DNA of 64,000 nt, taken from NCBI RefSeq assembly GCF_023100725.1, contig NZ_CP095501.1, positions 1,116,001 through 1,180,000 of the forward strand. Reading direction: 5' to 3'. Positions 37,238 through 49,462 of the stretch are shown one piece after another (the first letter of the stretch is position 1; each line of letters opens with the position of its first letter). The position numbers were made by a program, and so were the translations under genes. The stretch is from Arthrobacter antioxidans. Lineage in GTDB: Bacteria > Actinomycetota > Actinomycetes > Actinomycetales > Micrococcaceae. The notes under the pieces were generated by a model that saw only the letters and a program-made list of their open reading frames with translations, did not search any database and had not been told where the DNA came from.

Positions 37238-37309
37238 ATGACCGACCAGCAGGGCTGCATGCCCCTCACCCCGGCCCGTCCCCTGCCCGCGTCAGGGCGA
37301 ACGGTATGA
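37238..37309 (+). CDS. Possible 23-residue leader ORF coupled to PP2C gene
   Basis: An ATG at 37238 opens a 23-codon frame beginning MTDQQGCMPLTPARP whose TGA overlaps the PP2C ATG (ATGA). The phosphatase has a moderate RBS of its own (AGGG, 8-base spacing). The sequence TAGAGGGCAGAAT just upstream could be a promoter -10 region for a leaderless message. It may be chance; it is listed because the same arrangement appears before the GAF-ANTAR gene. Confidence 0.3.
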   Translation: MTDQQGCMPLTPARPLPASGRTV

Positions 37310-38238
37310 GTGAACCGCGGGCCAACGGCTCCCACGCCGTGGACATCGGTAATACCTCCGGCCCCGCCCCCCGCCAGCAGGACGCAGGGACGGCGCCCGG
37401 TCTCGGTGTCCGGCTCACCTACGGCTTCGGCACCGATCGCGGGCTGCGCCGAGAACTGAACGAGGACTCCTTCCTCGCCGTCGAGCCCATCTTCGCGGTC
37501 GCCGACGGGATGGGCGGCCACGAGGCCGGCGAGGTGGCCAGCAGCGTCGTCGTCCGCACGCTGGAGGCCAGCAGCATCGCCGGGGTGCGGATGCCGAAGC
37601 TCACGGCCGCCGACCTCGAGGACATCATCCAGCAGGCCGACCAGCGCATCCGGAGCGAAGCCGGAGGGCAGGCCGGAACCACGCTGACGGGCGTCGTGCT
37701 GGTCGAGGAGTCGGGCGCCCCCGCCTGGCTCTTCTTCAACGTGGGGGACTCCCGGGCGTACCGGTTGAGCAGCGGGACCTTCGGGCAGATCTCCGTCGAC
37801 CACTCCGAGGTCCAGGAACTCGTGGACCTCGGGAGCATCACCGAGGACGAAGCCCGGACCCACCACCGGCGGCACGTGGTGACCCGGGCCCTGGGGACGG
37901 GCGACGACGCCGACCCCGATTTCTGGCTGATGCCGGTGGAGGACCGCGACCGCATCCTGCTCTGCTCGGACGGGCTGAGCGGCGAGGTGACCGACGAGGA
38001 CATCCACACGATCCTGGACACCGTCCGCGATCCGCAGGAGGCGTGCGACGCGCTGATCGCAGCGGCCCTCCGGTCCGGTGCCCGCGACAACGTCACGGTG
38101 ATCGTCGTCGACGCCTCGGATCCGGACGCCTCGGATCCGGACGTCTCGGATCCGGCCGGCGACGGGCCGCGTCCCGGCGCCGCTGCGGGCGGCCGTTTCA
38201 CCGCGGACGGCGACCGGTGGCCGGTGTCGGAGGCGTAG
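37306..38238 (+). CDS. PP2C-family Ser/Thr phosphatase
   Basis: A 310-residue soluble PPM phosphatase. Metal and phosphate motifs are in order: RRELNEDSFLA, VADGMGGHEAGEVAS (near 65), GTTLTGVVLVE, NVGDSRAYRLSSG (near 145), HVVTRALG, LLCSDGLSGEV (near 222) and RDNVTVIVVDA (near 262). The N-terminal 35 residues are Gly/Pro/Ala-rich. The C-terminus has three DASDP/DVSDP repeats encoded by a 15-base tandem repeat. No transmembrane helix is present, unlike PstP. It could counteract the Ser/Thr kinase at 10.5 kb, but nothing in the arrangement proves that. Confidence 0.93.
   Translation: MSEPRANGSHAVDIGNTSGPAPRQQDAGTAPGLGVRLTYGFGTDRGLRRELNEDSFLAVEPIFAVADGMGGHEAGEVASSVVVRTLEASSIAGVRMPKLTAADLEDIIQQADQRIRSEAGGQAGTTLTGVVLVEESGAPAWLFFNVGDSRAYRLSSGTFGQISVDHSEVQELVDLGSITEDEARTHHRRHVVTRALGTGDDADPDFWLMPVEDRDRILLCSDGLSGEVTDEDIHTILDTVRDPQEACDALIAAALRSGARDNVTVIVVDASDPDASDPDVSDPAGDGPRPGAAAGGRFTADGDRWPVSEA
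38110..38154 (+). repeat. 15-bp tandem repeat in the phosphatase C-terminus
   Basis: Three units of GACGCCTCGGATCCG (third with GTC for GCC) at 38110, 38125 and 38140, coding for DASDP-type repeats; copy-number change would keep the frame. Confidence 0.9.
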
Positions 38239-41452
<3,214 letters not shown>

Positions 41453-41456
<4 letters not shown>

Positions 41457-41920
41457 CCGCGCCGTCCTGGCAGAAGGTCCTGTCCACGCTCGCCGGCGCC
41501 CGCTCGCGCGAGCTGTACGCGCGGGCCGTGCTCGGGCAGCCGCTCGACGCCACGCCGAAGGAGCTGCAGCGGTTGGTCGACGCCGGGTTGCTGACGCCGG
41601 AGCACGCGGTGGAGGACGGCCTGTTCAAGGAGGTGCTCGCCACCGCGGCTGCGCCCACCCCGAAGGGTGTGGACCGGTTCTTCCGGGACGGGCGGATCGA
41701 CGGCCTGCCGCGTGCCGGGCAGGACCGCAGCGATCTGCTGGCGCACCTCGCCGGGAGGCTCCTCCCGGCCGACGAGGAGCTCGGCGAGCCCGAGGTCAAC
41801 CGGCTGCTGGCGACCGTCACGTACGACATCCCGACGCTGCGGCGCGCGCTCGTGGACCACGGGTATCTGGAGCGCCGGCCCGATGGAAGCGGCTATCGGA
41901 GGGTCACTGCGGCCACCTGA
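41453..41920 (+). CDS. DUF2087-domain protein
   Basis: A 155-residue cytosolic protein starting with GTG in a GTGA overlap with the phosphatase gene. The C-terminal half (about 70-150) has the DUF2087 pattern: FFRDGRIDGLPRAGQDRSDL, LLPADEELGEPEVNRLLATV and LRRALVDHGYLERRPDGSGY. The domain resembles a winged helix and is present in some ArsR-type regulators; the N-terminal helical part (KELQRLVDAGLLTP) could be a second helix-turn-helix-like unit. Regulatory or nucleic-acid-binding function is an inference. Confidence 0.88.
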
Positions 41921-41981
41921 GGGCACGTTCAGGTGTTCGGTCGGGGTCCCGTCGGTCGGGGCGTCGTCAATCCACGTGCCG

Positions 41982-43493
41982 TCAGTCCAGGTGCCGGAAC
42001 CGGGGCCAGAGATCCGACCACGGCTGGGTACGCTCGCACACGAGAACGGGCTGCCCCTGTTCCTCGTTGTCGACGTCGAGCCCGTTGTCCAGGCGGGCCA
42101 CCTCTTCGCAGGACACGAACAGGGTCCTTGCCAGATCGGCCTGCCCGCCGATCACGATCACGGTGCGCGCATCCTCAGGAGGGGTGGAGAGGTGGTACAG
42201 CTCGTTGTGCCCGCTGTGCGCAGGAGGAAGCCCGCGGGCATCCCCGTACCGGTGGAGGGCCCCGGCCTCACCGTAATTGCTGGCGATGAGGGTGGCGTCG
42301 GAGGGGTCGGGAAGATTCGCGACGACATCGCCGATCTGGTCGACGTAGGCGGGCCAGCCCACCTGATCGCGCGCCAACTGGTTGATCTCCGGGACCGGGG
42401 TCCGGCCCACCACGCCCATGGGGATGACAGGCAGGGCGATCACGGTGGAGGCGACGGCATTGACGGCCACCGCGGTCCAGGCCACGAGGCGTCGTGCGCG
42501 GGACCGCATGATCTCGGCGGCGGGGACGCACCCGATGGCGAAGAGCACGACGACGAGCCCGGCCGAATAGTAGATCTGTCCTCCGGCCGCGAAGGCGAGG
42601 GCCAGGAGCACCAGGAACGCGATGGCGATGAAGCGCGCAGGTCTCCACGCGGTGCGGCGCAGCAGGTGCCACCAGCCGAGGCACCACACCAGGGCCAGTG
42701 GCGGGCCGAGGGTGACGAACAGGAACCACCACATGTCCACGCGGGTATCGGCGGCGTTGTTCTCGTTCAGGGCGGCGCCCATGGACAGCTGCGGCCAGCC
42801 GTGGGTGGCCTGATACGCGAGGTTGGGGGCTGCCACGGCGAGGGTGAGGGCGCCAGCGATCCACGGCCACGGAGTGGCGAGCACTGAGCGGGGACCGGCG
42901 ACGAGCAGCCCGGCCAGGAGTGAGATCAGCAGTCCCGCGATCAGCAGCTTGTTGTAGGTGGCCAGCCCGGCGATGATCCCGGCGGCCAGCCACCACGCGG
43001 GCGCCTCCCGCAGGAGCGCCCGGACCACGCACAGGACGACGGTGGGCCAGAACAGGAGGTCCACCGATGCGGTCAGCATGACGTGGCCGAAGAGCAGGGG
43101 GACCACGCCGAAACCGAACCCCCATGCGCACAGGCCCTGGGCGTACGCTGCGCCGCCGAATTCCCGCGTGATCAGGACCACGACCACGAGTGCCAGGAGG
43201 GTCGAGAGGGTCGCAGGGATTCGGATGGCCCACACCTCGTCCGCGATGAGGCCGAACGATCGGACCAGCCACGGAGTCAGGGGCGGCTGGTCGATGTATC
43301 CCCACGCGGGAGGGAGCATCCGGAAGTACAGTTCGTCCCGGTGATAGCCGTAGTTCCCGGACACGAGCGTGAGCAGCAGGCAGAGCACCGCTGCGGGTAT
43401 CGCCACCGTGCGACCCGCGAAGGGTGGCAGAGTGCGCGTCGGCGCGGTGGGGGACGACGCCGGCGGTGGCCTCCCATCAGCGGTCATCGGCAC
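41982..43493 (-). CDS. GT39-like polytopic glycosyltransferase
   Basis: A 503-residue membrane protein with about 10-12 helices in the ArnT/PMT (GT-C) style. The first exterior loop has GNYGYHRDELYFRMLPPAW, containing the Asp-Glu pair typical of the catalytic site. The last 130 residues form a soluble domain (TLIASNYGEAGALHRYG, DARTVIVIGGQADLARTLF). It probably moves a sugar from a polyprenyl-phosphate donor to an envelope acceptor. GTG at 43493 is chosen because GGAGG lies six bases upstream; ATG at 43487 is the alternative. It is transcribed toward DUF2087 and stands alone. Confidence 0.85.
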   Translation of the reverse strand: MPMTADGRPPPASSPTAPTRTLPPFAGRTVAIPAAVLCLLLTLVSGNYGYHRDELYFRMLPPAWGYIDQPPLTPWLVRSFGLIADEVWAIRIPATLSTLLALVVVVLITREFGGAAYAQGLCAWGFGFGVVPLLFGHVMLTASVDLLFWPTVVLCVVRALLREAPAWWLAAGIIAGLATYNKLLIAGLLISLLAGLLVAGPRSVLATPWPWIAGALTLAVAAPNLAYQATHGWPQLSMGAALNENNAADTRVDMWWFLFVTLGPPLALVWCLGWWHLLRRTAWRPARFIAIAFLVLLALAFAAGGQIYYSAGLVVVLFAIGCVPAAEIMRSRARRLVAWTAVAVNAVASTVIALPVIPMGVVGRTPVPEINQLARDQVGWPAYVDQIGDVVANLPDPSDATLIASNYGEAGALHRYGDARGLPPAHSGHNELYHLSTPPEDARTVIVIGGQADLARTLFVSCEEVARLDNGLDVDNEEQGQPVLVCERTQPWSDLWPRFRHLD

Positions 43494-43847
43494 GGCTCAC
43501 CTCCGGTCCGTCGACAGCTCGACAGAGTGGGAGCCGGGTGTAGCGGGCATATGATCTCCCCTTCGTCGCGGTCTCGGCGGATGTCAGGGCGGGCTTGCAG
43601 GCAGCTTGCAGTGTTACACCCTGGCCGTCACCGCACCAGAGGCCGTTCCCGCCCGTCCTTCGCCTCGGCGGTGCCGTTCCCGCCCGTGGAAGCAATTGGG
43701 TGGGGCTGCGGGCCACGCAAGCCCGGACTGCACGTCCGCTGGGCGTCGCGGCCCGACGTCGATCAAGACGCGCAGAACCGGTGGGCCGTCCGGCGATCGA
43801 TCCTGCCCTCGCGGCGGGCGAGTCGGTCAGGCGTCCTGCCTGCACAG
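43494..43847. other. 354-base intergenic stretch, no gene recognised
   Basis: Between the start of the GT39-like gene and the stop of the HNH gene (both minus strand). It should include the GT39 promoter. Short frames here lack RBS and family features. A 15-base direct repeat, GCCGTTCCCGCCCGT, occurs at about 43632 and 43671; nothing else stands out. Confidence 0.5.
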
Positions 43848-45731
43848 TCAGGCGAAGAGCAGTTCGGCCCGTCGGGACCGCCGCGGGTAGGGGTATGCCG
43901 GAATGCTGTGATCGTCCGGCGCGTAGCTCGGCGGCGTCAGCGGGCGGATGTGTTTCCCGGTCTCGCAGTCGTGCTCCCGGTCGTGCTCCCGGTCGTGGTC
44001 ACGCTCGTACCCGCGTTCGTTCGGGCTGCTGCCGGGGAGGGGTGGTGCGGTGGAGTGGTAGGTGTGGCCGGTGGGCGTGCTGACCTCGAGGGCATGCCGG
44101 GCGTGGCTGGTCCCGGGATCCGGGTGCGGTCTGGCCTTCCAGCCGGGCAGTTCCTTGGTGTGGTTGCAGGCCTCACACAGCCCGGCACCATTGGCGAGGC
44201 TGGTGGGCCCGTCGTCACGCCAGGGGACGATGTGGTCGTAGTGGCGGATCGGCGCGTCACAGTACGGGGTCCGGCACAGATGATCGCGGGCCTGGATGAA
44301 GCGGCGCTGTCCTGGGGTGAACAACCGGGATCTGGAATCGGCCGCGATCAGCTCACCACTTCCTGGCGCGGTATAGAGCCGCCGGAGCCAGACCGCGAAG
44401 TCCCGACCGCTCGCCTGACCGCTCGCCTGCCCGGTGACGGGTCCGGTTGCCGGGCCCGCTCCGTGGCCGGCTGAGTCGGTGGTGGTCTGTGCCGTAGGCT
44501 GCCCGGCTGCGGGTCCGGCTGCCGGCGTTGCGGGCCCCTGGGAGAGGAGCTCTCGGGCCCAGCCGGCGGGGACGATCCCGTAGCCGGGCAGGCGGGCCGG
44601 CTCACTGTCGCCCTGGAGGAGGGTCCGGTCGGTCATGATCAGCTGCACCTCGACCCGGGAGAACCCGCCCGGGGTGCCCGTGGTCCGCTCCACCAGCGCA
44701 TCGGCCATCAGCTGGCCGCGGCTGCGTTCATCGCCCTCCGCCCGGCAGGCGTCGGCGTGCCGGGTCAGCTCCGCGTGCACCGCGACCCCCTGGGCGACCG
44801 GCAGCAGGGCGGTCAGGTACGTCATGGTGTCCGGTGCCGGCCGTAGACTCACATGCCGCTCCGCCGCGGCACGGCTGGCCCGCTGGGTGACCGACCGCGG
44901 GTCCCTGCGGTACGCGGCCGCCCGGGCCGCGGCGACGATCTGCCGGTCCCCGGCCCCGTCGAAGGCACCCGTGTCGGGGCTGAGCTCCTCATCGACCGCG
45001 CACCGGTCCGCAGCGGACAGGCAGGCCGTCTCCCGCACCAGCAGGGTCGCCCGCCACTCGTTCACCAACCCGGCCTCCACAGCGGCCATCGTGTGCGGCA
45101 TCTCCGTCACCAGAGCCCGCGCCAACCCGAGCAGCCGGCCGCCCCGGGCGGGGGACTCACGCCGGGCCAGGGCGATCTGCGCGGCCACACCCCGACCCTG
45201 CTCGGCCACCGGCACACCAGCCCCAGCCTGGGACTGGCGCTCATCCAGGTCGAACGCGACCGCGGTCCGGGCCTGCCGGGCGGCGATCGCCGACGTGAAA
45301 TCCTCCAGGACCCGCATCTCATTGATCAGCTCCGCACCACCGGCACCCATGGGAAGCGAGGCCATCTCCTCCATCAACTCCCGCACCCGCGCCGCCGACG
45401 AAGAGGCAGGGACAGCAGCAGGTGCGAGGTGGTCTGCCGAGGACGTGGCCAGGCCAGCAGCAGACAAAACGTCGTCCTGATGCTCAGCCCCACCGAACAT
45501 GGGGGCGCCGTGGTGCGCAGCACCACCGGACACGGTGGCGCTGAACCGATGAATCTGTTCGCGCAGCTGCTGGATGAATTCAGCACTGCCGGGGCCCGCT
45601 GGAAGAGACGCCACCAGATCGATCAGATCCTGCACAGAGTCAGCGCGAACCGCAGCGGACGGGACAGCGCTACGCCGCGAAGCACCACCAAGATCGGTGG
45701 TTTCAAGCGGAGCGTTCGAGCTGCTGTCCAT
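43848..45731 (-). CDS. DUF222-HNH endonuclease-like protein
   Basis: About 627 residues. ATG at 45731 has GGGAG eight bases upstream; earlier in-frame ATG lacks this. The DUF222 helical domain spans about 90-330 (ELMEEMASLPMGAGGAELIN, FDLDERQSQAG). The C-terminal HNH nuclease motif is CDAPIRHYDHIVPW...LCEACNHTKELPGW (about 525-565) with zinc-ligand cysteines intact. Long Gly/Pro/Ala/Thr-rich spacer between them (about 415-450). Such DUF222-HNH proteins occur in many paralogous copies in actinobacteria and are thought to be mobile-intron-like or spread by duplication; the true cutting target is unknown. No intein or intron borders are visible here. Confidence 0.9.
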   Translation of the reverse strand: MDSSSNAPLETTDLGGASRRSAVPSAAVRADSVQDLIDLVASLPAGPGSAEFIQQLREQIHRFSATVSGGAAHHGAPMFGGAEHQDDVLSAAGLATSSADHLAPAAVPASSSAARVRELMEEMASLPMGAGGAELINEMRVLEDFTSAIAARQARTAVAFDLDERQSQAGAGVPVAEQGRGVAAQIALARRESPARGGRLLGLARALVTEMPHTMAAVEAGLVNEWRATLLVRETACLSAADRCAVDEELSPDTGAFDGAGDRQIVAAARAAAYRRDPRSVTQRASRAAAERHVSLRPAPDTMTYLTALLPVAQGVAVHAELTRHADACRAEGDERSRGQLMADALVERTTGTPGGFSRVEVQLIMTDRTLLQGDSEPARLPGYGIVPAGWARELLSQGPATPAAGPAAGQPTAQTTTDSAGHGAGPATGPVTGQASGQASGRDFAVWLRRLYTAPGSGELIAADSRSRLFTPGQRRFIQARDHLCRTPYCDAPIRHYDHIVPWRDDGPTSLANGAGLCEACNHTKELPGWKARPHPDPGTSHARHALEVSTPTGHTYHSTAPPLPGSSPNERGYERDHDREHDREHDCETGKHIRPLTPPSYAPDDHSIPAYPYPRRSRRAELLFA

Positions 45732-45943
45732 ACTGAATTCTCCCAACCACCACCGACATTATGAGGCCGTCACGGCCAGCCGGCGCACGGTGAAATCCGC
45801 CGGCTGGCCGTGACTGCGCTCGTCCCTCACTCGTCCTGTGGCGAGCGCATGGCGTCACGGATCGGGTCAAGGACGGGCAGAGGACGAGCGGAAGTCCCGG
45901 CAACGGATCGTGAGGACGCAGGTGTCCCGAGGGACGAGCGGGA

Positions 45944-47449
45944 TCACCGTGGTCGCGTGATCCCGAGGCGGGCGATCCGACGATAGATGGTCGCGCGACT
46001 GATGCCGAGCTCCGCCGCAGCCGCGGTGACCGTGACCCCCGGCTGGGCCAGGCTCCGCACGATCTCGTCGCGTTCGACCGCCTCGATCCGGCTGAGATGC
46101 GGACCGGGCCTGCCCAGGATGTAGGCGGGCAGATGCCGGACGTCGATCCGCTCCGCGCGGACCGCCGCATCGTGCACCACGGTGAAGAGTTCGTCCACGT
46201 TGTCGGGCCACTCGTGCTCCAGGAGCGCCCGCTCGGCCGCGGGAGTGAAGTCGATCTCGCGCAGCCGGGTCTGGTGGGCGGCGAACCGTGCCAACTGGAG
46301 GACGTCATCGCCGCGGTCCCGCAGCGGTGGCACGGCGACCACGGTGTCCACCGCGGCTGCCAGCGGACGCGGTATGGCGTCCAGGTCGGTGGCCGTGACC
46401 GCCCACGCGAGGGCCGGTGCCGTTCCCGTGTCCGACGGCGGGAGCGCCCGCAGCGCGCGAACGGCATGCGCCTTCAGCTCCTGGGCGGCCCAGGCGGGCA
46501 GGAGGTCGATGTTCTCGACGATCACCGCGGTGTCCGGTTTGGCCAGCTCGGGGGTCCAGACCGACAGCCAGGCGTCGACGTCGTCGGGCGCGGGTGCGGC
46601 GGCCGACAGGATGCGGGCCCCCGGCCGTGAGCAGCGGAACGCCTGCGCCAGGAGCGTCGCCCGCCCCGCGCCGTGCTCCCCGACGGCGGCGACGACGCGC
46701 CCGGCGGCCAGTGCCTGCGTCGCCTGGTCGAGTGCGTCCGTCCAGGACGAGGACAGGGCTCGCACGGTCCCGACGGCGGGTTCGAGTCCGTCGCGCCGCA
46801 TCCGGAACACGCCGCCCCGGGGCCCCTGCTTCTGCCGGTGGCCGTGGGCCCGCGCGAGCATCAGTGCCGTGGCGTTCCCGGCCGCCGACTGCGCCAGGGC
46901 CAGCAGCAGCTCGGGGGAGGCATCGGACCACGTGGTGATGTTGACGCAGCCCTCGAGGGCACCGCTGACCGGATCGAAAACGGGTGCGGCGGCGCAGGTA
47001 TAGGTGCGCAGGCTGGCGCTGTAGTGCTCCTCCGCACGGACCAGGGCAGGAGAGCGGTCTGCCAGCGCCAGTCCCATACCGTTGGTGCCGGCGTCCCGCT
47101 CGGAGTAGGTGAACCCGGGGGCCAGGTGCACCCGGTCGAGAGCCCGCAGGAGGGTGGAGCTGCCGCTCAGCCGTTGGAGCAGCAGGCCGTCGGCGTCGGT
47201 GAGCATGAGGCTCACGGGCTCGTCCGCCAGCGTGCTGCGCAGGGCCGTGAGCACTGCCTGGCCGCACTCGAAGAACAGGGAGTCCGTCGGGGCCGAGCCG
47301 GCCCAGCTCGGCTCCACCAGCTCCGCCGACACCCCGTACTCCTCGCTGCGCCGCCACGACGCGGCCAGGCGTTTGGCCGTGACGAGCAGAGGGCCGGTAG
47401 AGGGGCCCCTCTGCGGCGTGACGAGCCCGCCCTTCTGGTTCGGCTCCAT
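45944..47449 (-). CDS. AcoR/MimR-like GAF-AAA-Fis transcriptional activator
   Basis: A 501-residue regulator from ATG 47449 (GAGGAGG upstream). The GAF-type N-terminal region (about 60-210) includes VHLAPGFTYSERDAGTNGMG and EEHYSASLRTYTCAAAPV, typical of AcoR-family activators. A degenerate AAA module follows (AAVGEHGAGRATLLAQAF, VIVENIDLLPAWAAQ, VAVPPLRDRGDD), without the sigma54-contacting GAFTGA loop, which suits actinobacteria lacking sigma54. The C-terminal Fis helix-turn-helix is VTAAAAELGISRATIYRRI. It diverges from the amidohydrolase operon over a 157-base region containing a palindrome and most likely activates it. Confidence 0.88.
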   Translation of the reverse strand: MEPNQKGGLVTPQRGPSTGPLLVTAKRLAASWRRSEEYGVSAELVEPSWAGSAPTDSLFFECGQAVLTALRSTLADEPVSLMLTDADGLLLQRLSGSSTLLRALDRVHLAPGFTYSERDAGTNGMGLALADRSPALVRAEEHYSASLRTYTCAAAPVFDPVSGALEGCVNITTWSDASPELLLALAQSAAGNATALMLARAHGHRQKQGPRGGVFRMRRDGLEPAVGTVRALSSSWTDALDQATQALAAGRVVAAVGEHGAGRATLLAQAFRCSRPGARILSAAAPAPDDVDAWLSVWTPELAKPDTAVIVENIDLLPAWAAQELKAHAVRALRALPPSDTGTAPALAWAVTATDLDAIPRPLAAAVDTVVAVPPLRDRGDDVLQLARFAAHQTRLREIDFTPAAERALLEHEWPDNVDELFTVVHDAAVRAERIDVRHLPAYILGRPGPHLSRIEAVERDEIVRSLAQPGVTVTAAAAELGISRATIYRRIARLGITRPR

Positions 47450-47510
47450 TGCCGTCCTCCTCGGTCGATGTCGAGGCTGCGTCCCACTCCAGGGGATAGG
47501 GATAGGCATC

Positions 47511-47525
47511 GTCTCAAAATGAGAC
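47511..47525. promoter_or_regulatory. Palindrome in the regulator/operon divergent promoter
   Basis: GTCTCA and TGAGAC separated by AAA (47511-47525), centred 62 bases from the regulator start and 82 bases before the amidohydrolase start. It is the only clear inverted repeat in the region and is a candidate binding site for the Fis-type helix-turn-helix regulator. Confidence 0.5.
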
Positions 47526-47606
47526 ACACCCCGCGCGTTGGGAGCCATTTTCGCACCTAACGTCAGTCCTGTCGCGGCTACGGCAGCCGCCAGGAGGAGA
47601 TCGAAG

Positions 47607-48653
47607 ATGTACAGCAAAGACGGCGAGAACTATTTCATTGTCGACGCGCACATAGCCCTCTGGGACGCCCGTCCCGAGAACCAGCGCAGCATCCACGGCA
47701 AGCAGTTCATCGATTGCTTCTACGACTACCACCGCAACCTCTCCCCGGAATCGGAGACCTGGAGCTACGAGGACTACCTCTACCAGGGCGGCGAGCGCCT
47801 CATGAAGGACCTGTTCACCGACGGGTACGTGGACCACGCCATCTTCCAGTCCGCGTACCTCGGCGAGTTCTACCACCGGGGGTTCGGACAGACAGAGGAG
47901 GCCTACGGCCTCGCCTCGGCGCACCCGGACAAGCTGACCTACAACCACTGCTTCGACCCGCGGAACGGCGAGGCAGGCCTGGACCAGCTGCGCGCCGACC
48001 ACGAGCGGATGGGCTTCAAGGGCGTGAAGCTGTACACGGCCGAATGGCACGGCGACTCCCGCGGCTACAAGCTGTCCGACCCGTGGGCCTACCGGTACTT
48101 CGAGGAGTGCCGCGCCCTGGGGATCAAGAACATCCACGTCCACAAGGGCCCCACCATCCGGCCCCTCGACCGGGACGCCTTCGACGTGTCCGACGTCGAC
48201 CACGCCGCCACCGACTTCACCGACCTGAACTTCGTCGTGGAGCATGTGGGCCTGCCCCGGCTCGAGGACTTCTGCTGGATCGCCACGCAGGAGCCCAACG
48301 TCCACGGCGGCCTGGCCGTGGCGATGCCGTTCATGCACACCCGACCGCGGTACTTCGCGCAGATCATCGGCGAGCTCATCTACTGGATCGGGGAGGACCG
48401 CATCCAGTTCTCCAGCGACTACGCGCTGTGGACACCGCGGTGGCTCGTCGAGCAGTTCGTGGACTTCCAGATCCCGGAGGACATGACCGAGTACGCGCCG
48501 CTCACCATCGAGCAGAAGAAGAAGATCCTCGGCCTCAACGCCGCGAAGATGTACGACCTCCCGGTGCCGGCGGAGCTCCAGCTCCCCGACGCCGGGGAGA
48601 CTGCGACGGGCCCCCGGCAGCCGGAACGGGCCGATCTGGCGAGCGCACAATGA
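47607..48653 (+). CDS. Amidohydrolase_2-family protein of mim/prm-type locus
   Basis: A 348-residue TIM-barrel amidohydrolase of the ACMSD-like group. The start ATG has AGGAGGAG at good spacing. The N-terminal metal motif usually HxH is VDAHIALWD, with only one histidine; further candidate ligands are HVHKGPT (near 180), VVEHVGLPR (near 212) and SSDYALW (near 271). Counterparts are found inside actinobacterial propane and phenol/acetone monooxygenase clusters (mimABCD/prmABCD), directly after the coupling-protein gene, where their role is unclear but conserved. ATGA overlap with the next gene. Here the monooxygenase genes are missing. Hydrolase substrate unknown. Confidence 0.85.
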   Translation: MYSKDGENYFIVDAHIALWDARPENQRSIHGKQFIDCFYDYHRNLSPESETWSYEDYLYQGGERLMKDLFTDGYVDHAIFQSAYLGEFYHRGFGQTEEAYGLASAHPDKLTYNHCFDPRNGEAGLDQLRADHERMGFKGVKLYTAEWHGDSRGYKLSDPWAYRYFEECRALGIKNIHVHKGPTIRPLDRDAFDVSDVDHAATDFTDLNFVVEHVGLPRLEDFCWIATQEPNVHGGLAVAMPFMHTRPRYFAQIIGELIYWIGEDRIQFSSDYALWTPRWLVEQFVDFQIPEDMTEYAPLTIEQKKKILGLNAAKMYDLPVPAELQLPDAGETATGPRQPERADLASAQ

Positions 48654-49462
48654 CCGCTGCGCACGCCGAACTCGCGGGACGCGTGCACACGGTCACCGAG
48701 GACGCCGTCCGCCGGAGCCTGTCCACCGTCTTCGATCCGGAGCTCGACGAGCCGATCACCGAGCTCGGGTTCGTCCGCTCCATCCGAGTGGACGGGGGCC
48801 CGGACCCGACGGTCCGGGTGCACCTGCGCCTGCCCACGTCCTTCTGCTCGCCGAACTTCGCCTACCTCATGGCGTCCGACAGCAAGGACGCGGTCGCGGC
48901 GATCCCCGGCGTGGCCGCCGTCGTGGTCGAACTGGACGACCACCACGACTCGGACCTGATCAACACGGGCCTCGCGGCGGATGCGGGGTACCGCGGCACG
49001 TTCCTCCACGAGGCGGAGGACAGTCTCGAGGACCTGCGGCGGATCTTCCGCCGGAAGGCCCACACGGCCGCGATGGAGCGCTGCCTCACCGGCCTCCTCC
49101 GCGCGGATCCCGCACTCCGCGTGGAGGACGTCGGCGGCGTGGGCCTCCGGGACCTCCTCCCGGGCCGCGAGACGGACGCGCTGCTGCGCCGACGGACGGC
49201 GCTCGGACTCTCCGGAGACCCCGACGCGCCCGTGCTGGTCGACGACGACGGCCGCCCCTACCCCGCCGAGGCGGTCCCGCTCGCCCTGCGCCGCGCCCGG
49301 TCCACCCGCATCTCGATCGACGGGAACGCGCACTTCTGCCGCGGGCTCCTCCGGACCCGCTACGAGGGCTCCGGTGCGGACCAGGCCTTCCGGTCGGAAG
49401 GCGCCGAACCCGCCGACCACCACCCGCTACTTCCCCTCACCGTCAAGGAGTCCCACCCATGA
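48650..49462 (+). CDS. MIP18/DUF59 protein with long C-terminal extension
   Basis: A 270-residue protein with an N-terminal MIP18 (DUF59) domain: VFDPELDEPITELGFVRSI (the DPE motif), then LRLPTSFCSPNFAYLMASD with the conserved cysteine. Such domains help assemble or insert Fe-S/iron centres. The remaining 160 or so residues (about 105-270) do not match a domain I know, but contain a helical segment (EDLRRIFRRKAHTAAMERCL) and two more cysteines (ERCL and HFCRG). The same gene stands between amidohydrolase and alcohol dehydrogenase in mim/prm loci. Overlaps both neighbours by ATGA, so the three should be made together. Confidence 0.85.
   Translation: MTAAHAELAGRVHTVTEDAVRRSLSTVFDPELDEPITELGFVRSIRVDGGPDPTVRVHLRLPTSFCSPNFAYLMASDSKDAVAAIPGVAAVVVELDDHHDSDLINTGLAADAGYRGTFLHEAEDSLEDLRRIFRRKAHTAAMERCLTGLLRADPALRVEDVGGVGLRDLLPGRETDALLRRRTALGLSGDPDAPVLVDDDGRPYPAEAVPLALRRARSTRISIDGNAHFCRGLLRTRYEGSGADQAFRSEGAEPADHHPLLPLTVKESHP

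Noticed and set aside
43848..45731. Restriction or defence nuclease
   Set aside because: The DUF222-HNH type is a multi-copy actinobacterial family without known methylase or defence partners, and none stands beside it here.
46641..46700. Classical sigma54-dependent activator function for the regulator at 45944-47449
   Set aside because: The GAFTGA loop is missing and the Walker A is degenerate (GEHGAGRAT); actinobacteria generally lack sigma54. It is treated as an AcoR/MimR-like activator acting through another polymerase form.
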